From Methanosarcinales archaeon (lineage in GTDB: Archaea; Halobacteriota; Methanosarcinia; Methanosarcinales; EX4572-44): 16,443 bases of DNA. Both the position numbers and the translations under genes were made by a program. Positions 7,207 through 13,747 of this stretch are shown piece after piece. The stretch lies in NCBI GenBank assembly GCA_004212095.1, contig RXIJ01000047.1, positions 1 to 16,443 on the forward strand, read 5' to 3'. The first letter of the stretch is position 1. Every line of letters begins with the position of its first letter. The notes below the pieces were generated by a model. The model was not told where the DNA came from and did not search any database. It saw only the letters and a list, made by a program, of their open reading frames with translations.

Positions 7207-7259
7207 GCCCCCGGATGCCCCGGACTTCCAGTCCGAGCGTGGATCGGTTGGGGCTTTTT
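7207..7259 (+). terminator. Hairpin terminator after hicBA
   Basis: GCCCC (7207-7211) pairs with GGGGC (7250-7254), followed by TTTTT. Inside sits a perfect CGGACT (7221-7226)/AGTCCG (7230-7235) hairpin with a TCC loop. It fits an intrinsic-type terminator. Parts (GGATGCCCCGGAC) recur at 15143 and 16164, so it is also a member of a dispersed repeat. Confidence 0.65.
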
Positions 7260-7325
7260 CAGTAAAAAGATTTTTATGGAAAGCTTTTTAAATATCGAAA
7301 ATATACTTTTAGTGGTGGCTGAAAA

Positions 7326-7505
7326 ATGAAATATAAAGTAGTAATTAGTAAAGGGGAAGATGATTGGTACGTCGTCGAATGCCCATTCATACCAGGTTGT
7401 GTATCACAGGGAAAGAATTTCGAAGAGGCGCTGGAAAATATAAAGGATGCAATTCAAGGTTGCTTAACTGTCTCGAATGAAAAGATTGAAATAAAAGGCG
7501 AATAG
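7326..7505 (+). CDS. hicB: Second HicB-like antitoxin
   Basis: 59-residue protein. MKYKVVISKGEDDWYVVECP, then FIPGCVSQGKNFEEALENIK, is the standard HicB partial RNase-H-like core with its P-G-C-x-S-Q-G signature. It ends soon after helix 1 (LTVSNEKIEIKGE), short but within range for HicB. A TATA-like CTTTTTAAATAT at about 7283-7295 and GGTGG upstream of the ATG support independent expression. It is distinct in sequence from the HicB at 6732, so this is a separate system and not a tandem duplication. Its toxin partner 23 bp downstream is broken. Confidence 0.85.
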   Translation: MKYKVVISKGEDDWYVVECPFIPGCVSQGKNFEEALENIKDAIQGCLTVSNEKIEIKGE

Positions 7506-7528
7506 AAACTAATGGAAATAGCTGTCTG

Positions 7529-7748
7529 ATGGTAAAACTGCCGGGGATATCCGGCATAGAAGCGGTCAAGGCTTTTAATAACGCTGGATGGTTTGTGGCA
7601 AGGCAAACTGGTCATACCATAATGGTAAAACCTGACTCTATAGTTACACTTTCTGTTCCAAGACATAAAGAACTCGATAGGGGGCACACTCAGAAAGCTT
7701 ATAAAACTTGCTGGTTTAACCGTTGATGAATTTGTTGAGTTGTTATGA
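7529..7748 (+). pseudogene. hicA: Second HicA toxin, frameshifted
   Basis: VKLPGISGIEAVKAFNNAGW and RQTGHTIMVKPD (catalytic His29 retained), then LSVPRHKELDRG. At a run of five G (7680-7684) the frame shifts into HTQKAYKTCWFNR and stops at 7726. With four G the reading would be LDRGTLRKLIKLAGLTVDEF and then VELL with TGA at 7746-7748, exactly the normal HicA C-terminus. One G was therefore gained, replacing the last ~20 residues. The active-site half is present but the closing helix is lost, so the toxin is likely inactive or unstable. A sequencing error in G5 cannot be excluded. Confidence 0.85.
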
Positions 7749-7872
7749 TGGTAGGATGTTTTACTACGATTCCTCATTAATTCAGTTGGGAGCTGGATTG
7801 TTTGGGTCGAGGCTATCGTTAATCTGTGTCTTAAAAATTTCCGGAAGATGATGTAGTTCAGGTAAATCATTA

Positions 7873-8056
7873 TTTGTGAATTTCCTAAGTAGTGTTGCAC
7901 ACTGCATGGAGCGGCAAGAAGGATAAGAGCGTAATAAACTACACTGTTTTTGACTCTTAACCAAGCAGATTTGTATAAATAGTTACCAAAATATTTTGTA
8001 ACCGTAAACTTTGTATAAAATACACTCATAAGAGTTACACATGGATATGTTGATCA
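7873..8056 (+). repeat. Long dispersed repeat, copy 2
   Basis: Counterpart of 4544-4714, including the near-palindrome at 7982-8002 and the TATA-like GTATAAATAG just before it. It ends in ATGGATATGTTGATCA. The ATG at 8041 opens a 27-codon frame (MDMLIRDLEVVEKYIGTQNY, then KEKLKCL, stop at 8122-8124) that could be the stub of the gene this promoter once served. The whole 7749-8193 spacer holds this repeat, that stub and the hairpin element at 8121; 7749-7872 shows nothing recognisable. Confidence 0.85.
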
Positions 8057-8120
8057 GGGATCTTGAAGTTGTTGAGAAATATATTGGAACGCAGAATTAC
8101 AAGGAGAAACTGAAATGTTT

Positions 8121-8172
8121 ATAAGAAGAAAATCACTAACAAGCCCTGTACCTATAAGTACGGGGTATAATG
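8121..8172 (+). mobile_element. Hairpin element A, IS200/IS605-like right end
   Basis: Stem CCCTGTAC (8144-8151) / GTACGGGG (8158-8165) with loop CTATAA and one G-T pair, preceded by CACTAACAAG and followed by TATAATGA. A second copy lies at 13665-13716. IS200/IS605 and TnpB elements end in such subterminal hairpins (AAGCCCC, loop, GGGG). I see no TnpA or TnpB sequence here, so this would be a solo or palindrome-associated end. A shared structured RNA leader is the alternative. The ribosome binding site GAGGTG of the next gene lies just after it. Confidence 0.5.
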
Positions 8173-8193
8173 ACTAAAATGAGGTGAACAAAA

Positions 8194-9618
8194 ATGGCAT
8201 GGGATGATTGGGTAGTTGGAGCAGCAACCGGAGGCTTATACAATGTTGGCAAAACAGCTTATAAAGCTGGTAAAGCAGCCGAACAAGCAGGAGATGCTGT
8301 TGAAGAAATATCTGATGGGGCAGGAACAGCCCTCGCAGCTATAGGTTCTACCGTCACCAAGTTGGGAAAGGATATGAGTTCTTTCCTTAAGGGAATGGAG
8401 GAACTCCTCACCGTCAAGCGATTGACACCGCGAGACGAGGATAACCTGTGGGACGAAGAAGTGGAACGGTTGAATGCACTTCGACAGCGAGAAGCTGAAC
8501 TGCTAACTGAGTTGGAGGTGCTGGAGGCGCCCGACAACGACCATTCTTGGTTCGATAGTTTCTTTGACTCGATCTTTGGGGGCGTGTCCTATGAGGAACT
8601 GGTAATCCGCACCAAGCTGGCTGTCGTCAGGAAAGCTATCAACGAGATTCTGTACGAAGAGCCGGGCGTCGTGCCCACCAGCATCTACAATCTCCAGCAG
8701 ATTCTTGAGCGATTCAACACTCTCGAGCAGCCCCGCCTGGAAGAGATCCTTGATTCGGTTGATGACAACCTGGGGGAATCCGAGGAAATCTTGCAGGAGA
8801 TGAAGAAGCTATTCGTGGTCAAGACTTGGAAGGCAGTGCCCATTTCAGAGTTATCTGAAAAGAAGCGCAAGGAATTAGAAGTCCTAGAGACATCGTTAGC
8901 CAACTTCGGCCAACTCATCGCTAAAAACACCACGATCTCAACGCAGTTGCAGCAAGCCCTCGTTAAGGCGCAGCCCGCTGAGTTCGAGATGGCAAAGATG
9001 ATTGGCGTGAAGTTCTCCAGCAGTGGCGGTGTGGAAGGTGGCAACCCCAGCAGCAATCCTGGTGGCAACCAGGGCGACAAACGTCAGCCAATACATCATG
9101 CAGTCTTGGCAAGTGGACCCAGCTTCGCCTTGAGGGGTAAAGTTTCCGCCATCGCGGCCCAGCCAATGGCTGCGAGCGTGGCCACAGAGATGAATCAGAA
9201 CGTGGTTGCTGCGTATCTGGATAACTACCACATCGTCGAAGGACGCCGTCGCTACTACTTGCGCGAGAGACTCAAAGTCGAGAAGACTATCTATCGTATC
9301 AAGTGGGTGCCTGTGGAAAAACCAGGGGTAATTCCGGAAATGCTCGAAGAGATCAAGCAGACTATCGCGCGCTTCCGCATGGAGAGTCAGCCCCGCGTTG
9401 AGAGTGTGTTGGACAATGTGAACGCCACTATGATAGAGTCTACGGCAGTGCTCTCCAACGTCAACAGGTCGTTGGAGAACGCGCAGGGTGCTTTTGAATT
9501 CCTGACTAAGTATAGTCTGTACATCAAGATCGGCCTAGCTGTTGCGGGCGGACTGATGATATTGAATCTCTCAGTGATCCTGATCGTGTTGTTACGAAAC
9601 GCCTTTGGCATCGGTTAA
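8194..9618 (+). CDS. Unrecognised 474-aa tail-anchored protein with internal duplication
   Basis: I do not recognise a family. Residues 1-70 are Ala/Gly/Lys-rich and amphipathic (AYKAGKAAEQAGDAVEEI). A charged coiled-coil-like region follows (about 85-112). A ~50-residue unit starting EEPGVVPTS at 156 returns as EKPGVIPEM at 375: both share PGV[VI]P, an RF at about 173/393, QPR[LV]E and LD.V, 220 residues apart. A Gly/Ser/Asn-rich linker (276-295) separates the halves. The only membrane segment is at about 444-468 (AVAGGLMILNLSVILIVLL), followed by a 6-residue tail, so the bulk is probably cytosolic. GAGGTG before ATG supports the start. After about codon 72 codon use becomes GC-rich and bacterial-looking, unlike its flanks, suggesting transfer. 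It stands alone downstream of a hairpin element. Confidence 0.75.
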   Translation: MAWDDWVVGAATGGLYNVGKTAYKAGKAAEQAGDAVEEISDGAGTALAAIGSTVTKLGKDMSSFLKGMEELLTVKRLTPRDEDNLWDEEVERLNALRQREAELLTELEVLEAPDNDHSWFDSFFDSIFGGVSYEELVIRTKLAVVRKAINEILYEEPGVVPTSIYNLQQILERFNTLEQPRLEEILDSVDDNLGESEEILQEMKKLFVVKTWKAVPISELSEKKRKELEVLETSLANFGQLIAKNTTISTQLQQALVKAQPAEFEMAKMIGVKFSSSGGVEGGNPSSNPGGNQGDKRQPIHHAVLASGPSFALRGKVSAIAAQPMAASVATEMNQNVVAAYLDNYHIVEGRRRYYLRERLKVEKTIYRIKWVPVEKPGVIPEMLEEIKQTIARFRMESQPRVESVLDNVNATMIESTAVLSNVNRSLENAQGAFEFLTKYSLYIKIGLAVAGGLMILNLSVILIVLLRNAFGIG

Positions 9619-9701
9619 GTAAGCCAAATGTCAATGGATGCACCTAAATTTATTCGGGTGTGGAGTAGTTCGTCACTACACAGTAATCGGGAATGGAAGA
9701 A

Positions 9702-9709
9702 TTTATAAG
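9702..9709 (+). promoter_or_regulatory. TATA box of the leuD-leuB-arfC operon
   Basis: TTTATAAG lies about 25-30 bases before the ATG at 9734, so the message would start almost at the start codon (leaderless or very short leader). This also argues against the longer in-frame reading from 9638, which would begin upstream of the promoter. Confidence 0.6.
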
Positions 9710-9733
9710 CATTTGAAGTTATTAGGCACAACC

Positions 9734-10243
9734 ATGAGTGGTAATGTATGGAAGTTTGGTGATGATATTGATACTGATGCAATCATTCCTGGTCGTTACC
9801 TTGTTATCAACGATCCTGTCCTGCTCGCAGAGCACGCTTTCGAGGGTGTGCGACCAGAATTTGCAAAACATGTGAAGACAGGAGATATTATCGTTGCAGG
9901 TAACAATTTTGGCTGTGGCTCATCGAGAGAGCATGCTCCTCTTGCACTCAAGGGTGCAGGTATAAGTTATATTATTGGAAAATCTTTTGCCCGCATTTTT
10001 TTTCGAAATGCTATTAATATCGGGCTTACTGTACTGGAATGTGCTGATGCCGGTAAAATCAGAGATGCGGATGAGATCGAGGTTAATATCAACACAGGGA
10101 CTATCATCAATAAGACACTGAATGAAACCTATCACGCGATGCCGCTTCCGGATTTTCTCCAGACTATCGTGCGATGTGGCGGGCTTATTGAATATGCAAG
10201 ACAGCTCGTATCAAAAAAAGGTGACATTTATGACACAGTATAA
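9734..10243 (+). CDS. leuD: 3-isopropylmalate dehydratase, small subunit
   Basis: 169 residues, the usual length of archaeal LeuD. It is the swivelling domain of the aconitase-type enzyme that, with LeuC, isomerises 2- to 3-isopropylmalate in leucine synthesis. Motifs: FGDDIDTDAIIPGRYL at the start, NNFGCGSSREHAP in the middle (phosphate/substrate loop) and KSFARIFFRNAINIGL. YLVI after PGR is closer to the YLV-type loop of isopropylmalate isomerases than to the YLRT reported for homoaconitase small subunits, so leucine is favoured over 2-oxosuberate (coenzyme B), but not proven. The ATG at 9734 fits the family start and the TATA spacing. leuC is not in the window. The end overlaps leuB by 14 bp. 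Confidence 0.9.
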   Translation: MSGNVWKFGDDIDTDAIIPGRYLVINDPVLLAEHAFEGVRPEFAKHVKTGDIIVAGNNFGCGSSREHAPLALKGAGISYIIGKSFARIFFRNAINIGLTVLECADAGKIRDADEIEVNINTGTIINKTLNETYHAMPLPDFLQTIVRCGGLIEYARQLVSKKGDIYDTV

Positions 10244-11357
10244 AATTCCAGTTATTCCAGGCGATGGAATTGGTCCGGAGATTATTGCAGAAGGCTGCAA
10301 GGTTCTTGATGCAGCAGGTGAAGAGTTCGGCTTTGATATTGAATGGATATACTATCCACACGGGGCAGATCATTATCTTGCCACTGGTGAATTAATTTCA
10401 GAGGACACACTAAAACAACTTTCAGCCTATCCAGTGATTTACCTTGGTTCAGTGGGAGACGATCGAATAACCCCAGGAGTGCTCGAAAAAGGCATACTAC
10501 TTGCTATGCGATTCTATTTTGATCAGTACATCAATCTGAGGCCAGTAAAGCTTCTACGTGGTGTGTGGACTCCCCTCAAGGACAAAACCCCTGAAGATAT
10601 TGATTTTGTGGTTGTACGGGAGAATACCGAAGACTTTTACATAGGAATCGGGGGCAGGTTAACTAAAGGAAGAGCAAGGGATGTACTTGAAGTACATCGC
10701 AGCATATATAATGCTAAATTCGAGCTTGATATTGAAACTGACAGCGAGGAGATCGCATACCAGATCGGAGTTATCAGTAAAGAGGGTGCTCGACGTGTAA
10801 TGTACTATGCTTTCAATCTTGCACAACAAAGGGGAAAACATCTCTCATCGGTGGATAAAGCAAATGTACTGTCAGATATCTATGGATTCTGGCGCGAAGA
10901 GTTCGCAACCATCGCGAAAGAGTATCCGGAGGTTACAACCGATCTTAACTTTGTGGATGCTGTTACCATGTGGTTTGTCAAAAACCCTGAATGGTTTGAT
11001 GTTGTAGTAACGCCTAATATGTTTGGTGATATCATAACAGATCTTGGTGCCATGGTGCAGGGCGGACTTGGGCTTGCCCCGGGCGGAAATATCAACCCGG
11101 AGGGTACAAGCATGTTTGAACCAATACATGGGAGTGCGCCAAAATACAAAGGGAAAAACAAAGTAAATCCTATAGCTACTATCTGGGCAGGCGCCATGTT
11201 AATTGAACAACTTGGAGAAAAACAGGCAGCAGATTCCATTGTCAGAGCCATTGAGGAAAACCTTACAACAGGCAAGGTTAGAACTTATGACCTTGGCGGG
11301 AGTAACACCACCTCTGAAGTAGGTGATGATATTGCAAGTCTTGTAAGAAATCTATGA
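10230..11357 (+). CDS. leuB: 3-isopropylmalate dehydrogenase family
   Basis: 375-residue decarboxylating beta-hydroxyacid dehydrogenase; oxidises 3-isopropylmalate with NAD in leucine synthesis. YKIPVIPGDGIGPEIIAEG opens the fold. R94, R104 and R130 with Y137 (RENTEDFY) form the substrate site, K210 (SVDKANVL) is the catalytic lysine, and the metal-binding signature is NMFGDIITDLGAMVQGGLGL (263-282), followed by EPIHGSAPKYKGKN. The opening resembles methanogen LeuB. The homoisocitrate dehydrogenase AksF of coenzyme B synthesis is a close paralogue and cannot be excluded. The start is set by AAAGGTGA six bases before the ATG inside the end of leuD; a longer frame from 10122 is only an out-of-frame extension over leuD. 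It overlaps arfC by ATGA. Confidence 0.88.
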   Translation: MTQYKIPVIPGDGIGPEIIAEGCKVLDAAGEEFGFDIEWIYYPHGADHYLATGELISEDTLKQLSAYPVIYLGSVGDDRITPGVLEKGILLAMRFYFDQYINLRPVKLLRGVWTPLKDKTPEDIDFVVVRENTEDFYIGIGGRLTKGRARDVLEVHRSIYNAKFELDIETDSEEIAYQIGVISKEGARRVMYYAFNLAQQRGKHLSSVDKANVLSDIYGFWREEFATIAKEYPEVTTDLNFVDAVTMWFVKNPEWFDVVVTPNMFGDIITDLGAMVQGGLGLAPGGNINPEGTSMFEPIHGSAPKYKGKNKVNPIATIWAGAMLIEQLGEKQAADSIVRAIEENLTTGKVRTYDLGGSNTTSEVGDDIASLVRNL

Positions 11358-12034
11358 GCCTTCCATACGTGTTTATTAATGCTGCAATGAGTGCGGATGG
11401 GAAAATTGCAAGCAGCGAGCGCAGACAGTTTAGATTATCAGGCAGGCTCGATTTTGCACGTGTTGATGAACTACGTTCTAAAAGCGATGCCATAATGGTT
11501 GGAATTGAAACCGTCCTTTCTGACAATCCAAGTCTTACTGTAAAATCATCACAGCTCAGAGAGATGAGACAGGGGGGTGGAATGCCTGAGAACCCGGCGC
11601 GCATTGTTATTGACAGCCGTGCTCGTACACCACCTGATGCAGACCTGTTCAAAAAGGGCAAAGGAGAACGCATCATTATCACCACAAGAAAAGCAGGTAA
11701 AGAAAAGCTTGCCATCCTTAAACAACAAGCAGCCATTATAATCGCTGGAAATGACAAAGTGGACCTGCATAAAGCACTTAGAGAGTTAAAATACCGTGGG
11801 TACAATACTATTATGGTCGAGGGTGGTGCCACTCTTAATTGGAGCCTTATACATGAGGACCTCGTTGATGAAATTTACACCTTTATCTCAAACCAAATCA
11901 TCGGTGGTACCACTTCTCCAACTCTTGTCGATGGCAGTGGGTATGCTTTTTCCGATGAGACTACCAGACTAACACTTATGTCAACAGAATTGTTAGATAG
12001 TGGTGTTGTGATCAAGTGGCGCATAGCAAAATAA
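11354..12034 (+). CDS. arfC: 2,5-diamino-6-(ribosylamino)pyrimidinone 5'-phosphate reductase
   Basis: 226-residue RibD C-terminal-type reductase, the archaeal/fungal enzyme that reduces the ribose of the early intermediate of riboflavin and F420 with NAD(P)H. Landmarks: INAAMSADGKIAS near the N-terminus, DAIMVGIETVLSDNPSLTV, ARIVIDSRARTP, the NADPH-binding VEGGATLNWSLI, and a C-terminal FISNQIIGGTTSPTLVDGSG. Length matches stand-alone archaeal enzymes and there is no deaminase domain. The start overlaps leuB as ATGA, so it is the last gene of a coupled three-gene operon. Pairing leucine and flavin genes is unusual, but archaeal operons often mix pathways. A hairpin pair with AT-rich flanks follows as the likely terminator. 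Confidence 0.88.
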   Translation: MSLPYVFINAAMSADGKIASSERRQFRLSGRLDFARVDELRSKSDAIMVGIETVLSDNPSLTVKSSQLREMRQGGGMPENPARIVIDSRARTPPDADLFKKGKGERIIITTRKAGKEKLAILKQQAAIIIAGNDKVDLHKALRELKYRGYNTIMVEGGATLNWSLIHEDLVDEIYTFISNQIIGGTTSPTLVDGSGYAFSDETTRLTLMSTELLDSGVVIKWRIAK

Positions 12035-12073
12035 CAGCCTGCGCAAAACAATAAACAAGCAGATAATAAAAAA

Positions 12074-12115
12074 CTGCACAAGTTCGTTCTGCAGAACTGC
12101 ATATTCCGTATGCAG
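12074..12115 (+). repeat. Paired hairpins between convergent genes
   Basis: Two adjacent hairpins: an imperfect one (CTGCACAAG / GTTCTGCAG) at 12074-12094 and a perfect 7-bp stem CTGCATA / TATGCAG at 12097-12115, followed by AAAACAACCGAGA. The second and its tail match 13594-13625, with altered but still paired stem bases. Between arfC and the nitroreductase gene they could terminate transcription from both sides, or be REP-like repeats. Confidence 0.6.
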
Positions 12116-12161
12116 AAAACAACCGAGAACTTTTGACTCTTGATTGTGCTATCAAATATTG

Positions 12162-12680
12162 TTATCTATTTACCCATCCATCCGACATGGTTATCTCTTC
12201 AAGTTTTTTCCTCGGCGTTGGTTCCGGAATGACTTTTGGATATCCGATGGGGAGCAGCATGACTGCTCTAACACTATCTGGTATGTTTAGTATTTTTTTT
12301 ACTTTTTTCTCGTCGAATGCACCTATCCAGCAGGTACCAAGCCCTTCTGCGACCGCTTGCAGCGTTATATGGTCTAATGCTATGGTAATATCAATAGGAT
12401 AAGCAGATTGTCCGGAAGGCATGACGTATTCTGTATTAACAGAACACGCTACAATTACTACTGGCGCCTCACCAACAAATTTTTGTCCAAGTGCTGCATC
12501 CACAAGTGCTTCCCGTTTTTCTTTATCCTTTACGATAATAAATATGCGCTCCTGCAGATTTTTAGGAGATGGTGAAATCCTTCCTGCTTCCAGTATTTGT
12601 AGGAGTTTTTCTTCTTCAATCTCTTGATCTTTAAACGCACGTATACTGCGGCGAAGCTTTATTGTATTTAATACACCCAT
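12162..12680 (-). CDS. Nitroreductase-family FMN oxidoreductase
   Basis: 172 residues. The N-terminal LRRSIRAFKDQEI provides the FMN-phosphate Arg/Ser contacts, ISPSPKNLQERIFIIV the middle FMN segment, and AEGLGTCWIGAFDEKKVKKI the C-terminal part; PIGYPKVIPEPTPRKKLEEI is the usual nitroreductase ending. These homodimers bind FMN and reduce nitro groups, quinones or flavins with NAD(P)H; the natural substrate here is unknown. In methanogen-like archaea many small nitroreductases are annotated without known function. AGGT lies about 9 bases before the ATG, and a TATA-like GTTATATTTAG precedes it. It is convergent with the leu/arf operon. Confidence 0.88.
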   Translation of the reverse strand: MGVLNTIKLRRSIRAFKDQEIEEEKLLQILEAGRISPSPKNLQERIFIIVKDKEKREALVDAALGQKFVGEAPVVIVACSVNTEYVMPSGQSAYPIDITIALDHITLQAVAEGLGTCWIGAFDEKKVKKILNIPDSVRAVMLLPIGYPKVIPEPTPRKKLEEITMSDGWVNR

Positions 12681-12816
12681 GATGATCTACCTTTATCTAA
12701 ATATAACGACTGTTATGTTACATTATCTTTGTGGTTTTTTCAGTGACTGTTTCAATTTGTGTTGGTGAATTTTAATAAGTTAATCAGTGTCTGGATGTGA
12801 TAAACTATTTTGGAAC

Positions 12817-12906
12817 ATTATAGTCAAACACCTAACCTTTGAGACTTTTGAATGTGTGGCGCAAATTTATTATAGTCACGAACCAAACATTTGAGACGTA
12901 TAAATG
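12817..12906 (+). repeat. Two tandem IS630 left ends
   Basis: A 38-bp unit beginning ATTATAGTCA and ending in ATG occurs at 12817-12854 and 12869-12906, 30 of 38 positions identical, offset 52 bp. The second copy matches the right-end TIR at 232-253. Each ends at the transposase start codon. This suggests one element inserted just inside another, both since decayed. 12681-12816 shows only the nitroreductase promoter region and no gene. Confidence 0.75.
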
Positions 12907-13036
12907 CCATACATCGGACCAATGGTAAAAACAGAACAAATCCAAATAAAGAGACACATGACGGTTCAAGATTTGTCCAAACGCATTAAACATCTTAAGA
13001 AGGATACAACGGTGTTGAAGAGGCTATATTTTATCA
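12904..13036 (+). pseudogene. IS630-family transposase, N-terminal remnant
   Basis: The frame reads MVKTEQIQIKRHMTVQDLSK and then RIKHLKKDTTVLKRLYFI, which matches from memory the N-terminus of archaeal IS630 transposases (a helical region ahead of the HTH). After about 13036 the expected continuation is missing and the sequence switches to a LamG-like frame. The frame stays open to 13143 but the last ~35 residues are out-of-frame reading of the neighbour. It begins at the start codon of the second left end. The helix-turn-helix and all catalytic acids are absent. Confidence 0.65.
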
Positions 13037-13037
13037 A

Positions 13038-13433
13038 TACCGGAATTGGAATGAATTACTTTTTGAGATACGAAGTGGTGGTCATAAGGTTTATACGGGA
13101 AAGTTTACTGAATTTACACCAAATGAATAGCACCATTGTGTAGCAACTTATTATGGCGCCTACGTCAAAGTTTATGTGGATGGAATTTTGGGTTCTACAG
13201 TTGGTTAAACAACAGGGCCATTTATCCGGACTTCGTCGAAACATTTGGATGTAGGTAGGGATAATCTTGGTAATTTTTATGATGGCACGATCACACCTGC
13301 TGACGTGGTGCTTGCACTCAAACTTGCAGTTACTGGTGAGTACGATCCTATCGGCGACGTGAACGATGATCACCAAATCTCCTCCCTTGACGCTCTTACG
13401 ATTCTTCAGGCAGCAGCAGTTGGGGGCAATTAG
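13038..13433 (+). pseudogene. LamG-like plus dockerin-type surface protein fragment
   Basis: Frame from 13038: YRNWNELLFEIRSGGHKVYT, GKFTEFTPNE, TAG (13128-13130), HHCVATYYGAYVKVYVDGIL, TAA (13206-13208), then KHLDVGRDNLGNFYDG, TITPADVVLALKLAV and GDVNDDHQISSLDALTILQA to TAG at 13431. The first part resembles a LamG/concanavalin jelly roll. The second has a dockerin-like Ca-binding repeat (D-V-N-D-D-x-x-I-S-S-L-D-A). Two nonsense codons and a missing 5' half, replaced by IS630 sequence, make it a pseudogene. The last 62 codons (from ATG 13248) remain open. Such proteins are secreted, and dockerins dock to cohesins. Confidence 0.75.
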
Positions 13434-13593
13434 TCTGTATGGCTCCACGGATGTCCCCAACTTCGGTTGGAAATCGATGGATTACCACTGAAATACCAAA
13501 GAGAACCAGAGATATAATAAGGAAGTTAAGTATACCTAATTACGTAAAACGGGTAGAATTACAGCTTTATATAAAAAGCTCTGTTTTCCTGCA

Positions 13594-13614
13594 CTGCACA
13601 ACTTCGTTGTGCAG
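13594..13614 (+). repeat. Perfect 9-bp hairpin, REP-like
   Basis: CTGCACAAC pairs perfectly with GTTGTGCAG around a TTC loop, followed by AAAACAACGAGAG. Same family as 12097-12115. Stem bases differ between copies yet both remain paired, which points to conserved structure. Confidence 0.7.
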
Positions 13615-13664
13615 AAAACAACGAGAGATATCTCTACACAAGATAAAATAAAAACGAAATCCTT

Positions 13665-13716
13665 ATAAGCGAAAAACGCTAACAAGCCTTGTAACTATAA
13701 GTATGGGGTATAGTGA
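13665..13716 (+). mobile_element. Hairpin element B, IS200/IS605-like right end
   Basis: Second copy of the 8121-8172 element: CGCTAACAAGCC, a stem CCTTGTA/TATGGGG (13687-13693 with 13702-13708, several G-T pairs), then TATAGTGA. Sequence has drifted but the fold is retained. Again it lies just upstream of a bacterial-looking gene. No transposase is seen. Confidence 0.5.
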
Positions 13717-13747
13717 TTTATGTTAAAATCAAAGGAAGGGAAAGATT

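Larger units (their letters stand above)
13434..13747 (+). other. Gene-free spacer with three hairpins
   Basis: No convincing gene. It holds CCAAC-TTCG-GTTGG, a UUCG-type tetraloop (13458-13471), AGCTTT/AAAGCT (13563-13580), the perfect hairpin at 13594-13614, and hairpin element B (13665-13716). ATATAAAAAGCTCTGT at 13570 recurs near 16280. GGAAGGG ahead of 13748 is the WD40 gene's ribosome binding site. Confidence 0.6.

Noticed and set aside
7454..8029. 191-codon open frame on the minus strand
   Set aside because: It crosses the second hicBA pair and the long repeat antisense, has no family motif, and its composition (Ser/Tyr/Phe/His-rich) is typical of a shadow frame.
9638..9733. N-terminal extension of LeuD
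   Set aside because: Family members begin at the MSGNVWKFG position, and a TATA box lies within the extension just before ATG 9734.
10122..10229. N-terminal extension of LeuB
   Set aside because: It only re-reads the end of leuD in another frame; AAAGGTGA marks the ATG at 10230.
13439..13651. 70-codon open frame on the plus strand
   Set aside because: It overlaps three hairpins and a dispersed repeat, has no ribosome binding site, and its protein shows no recognisable pattern.
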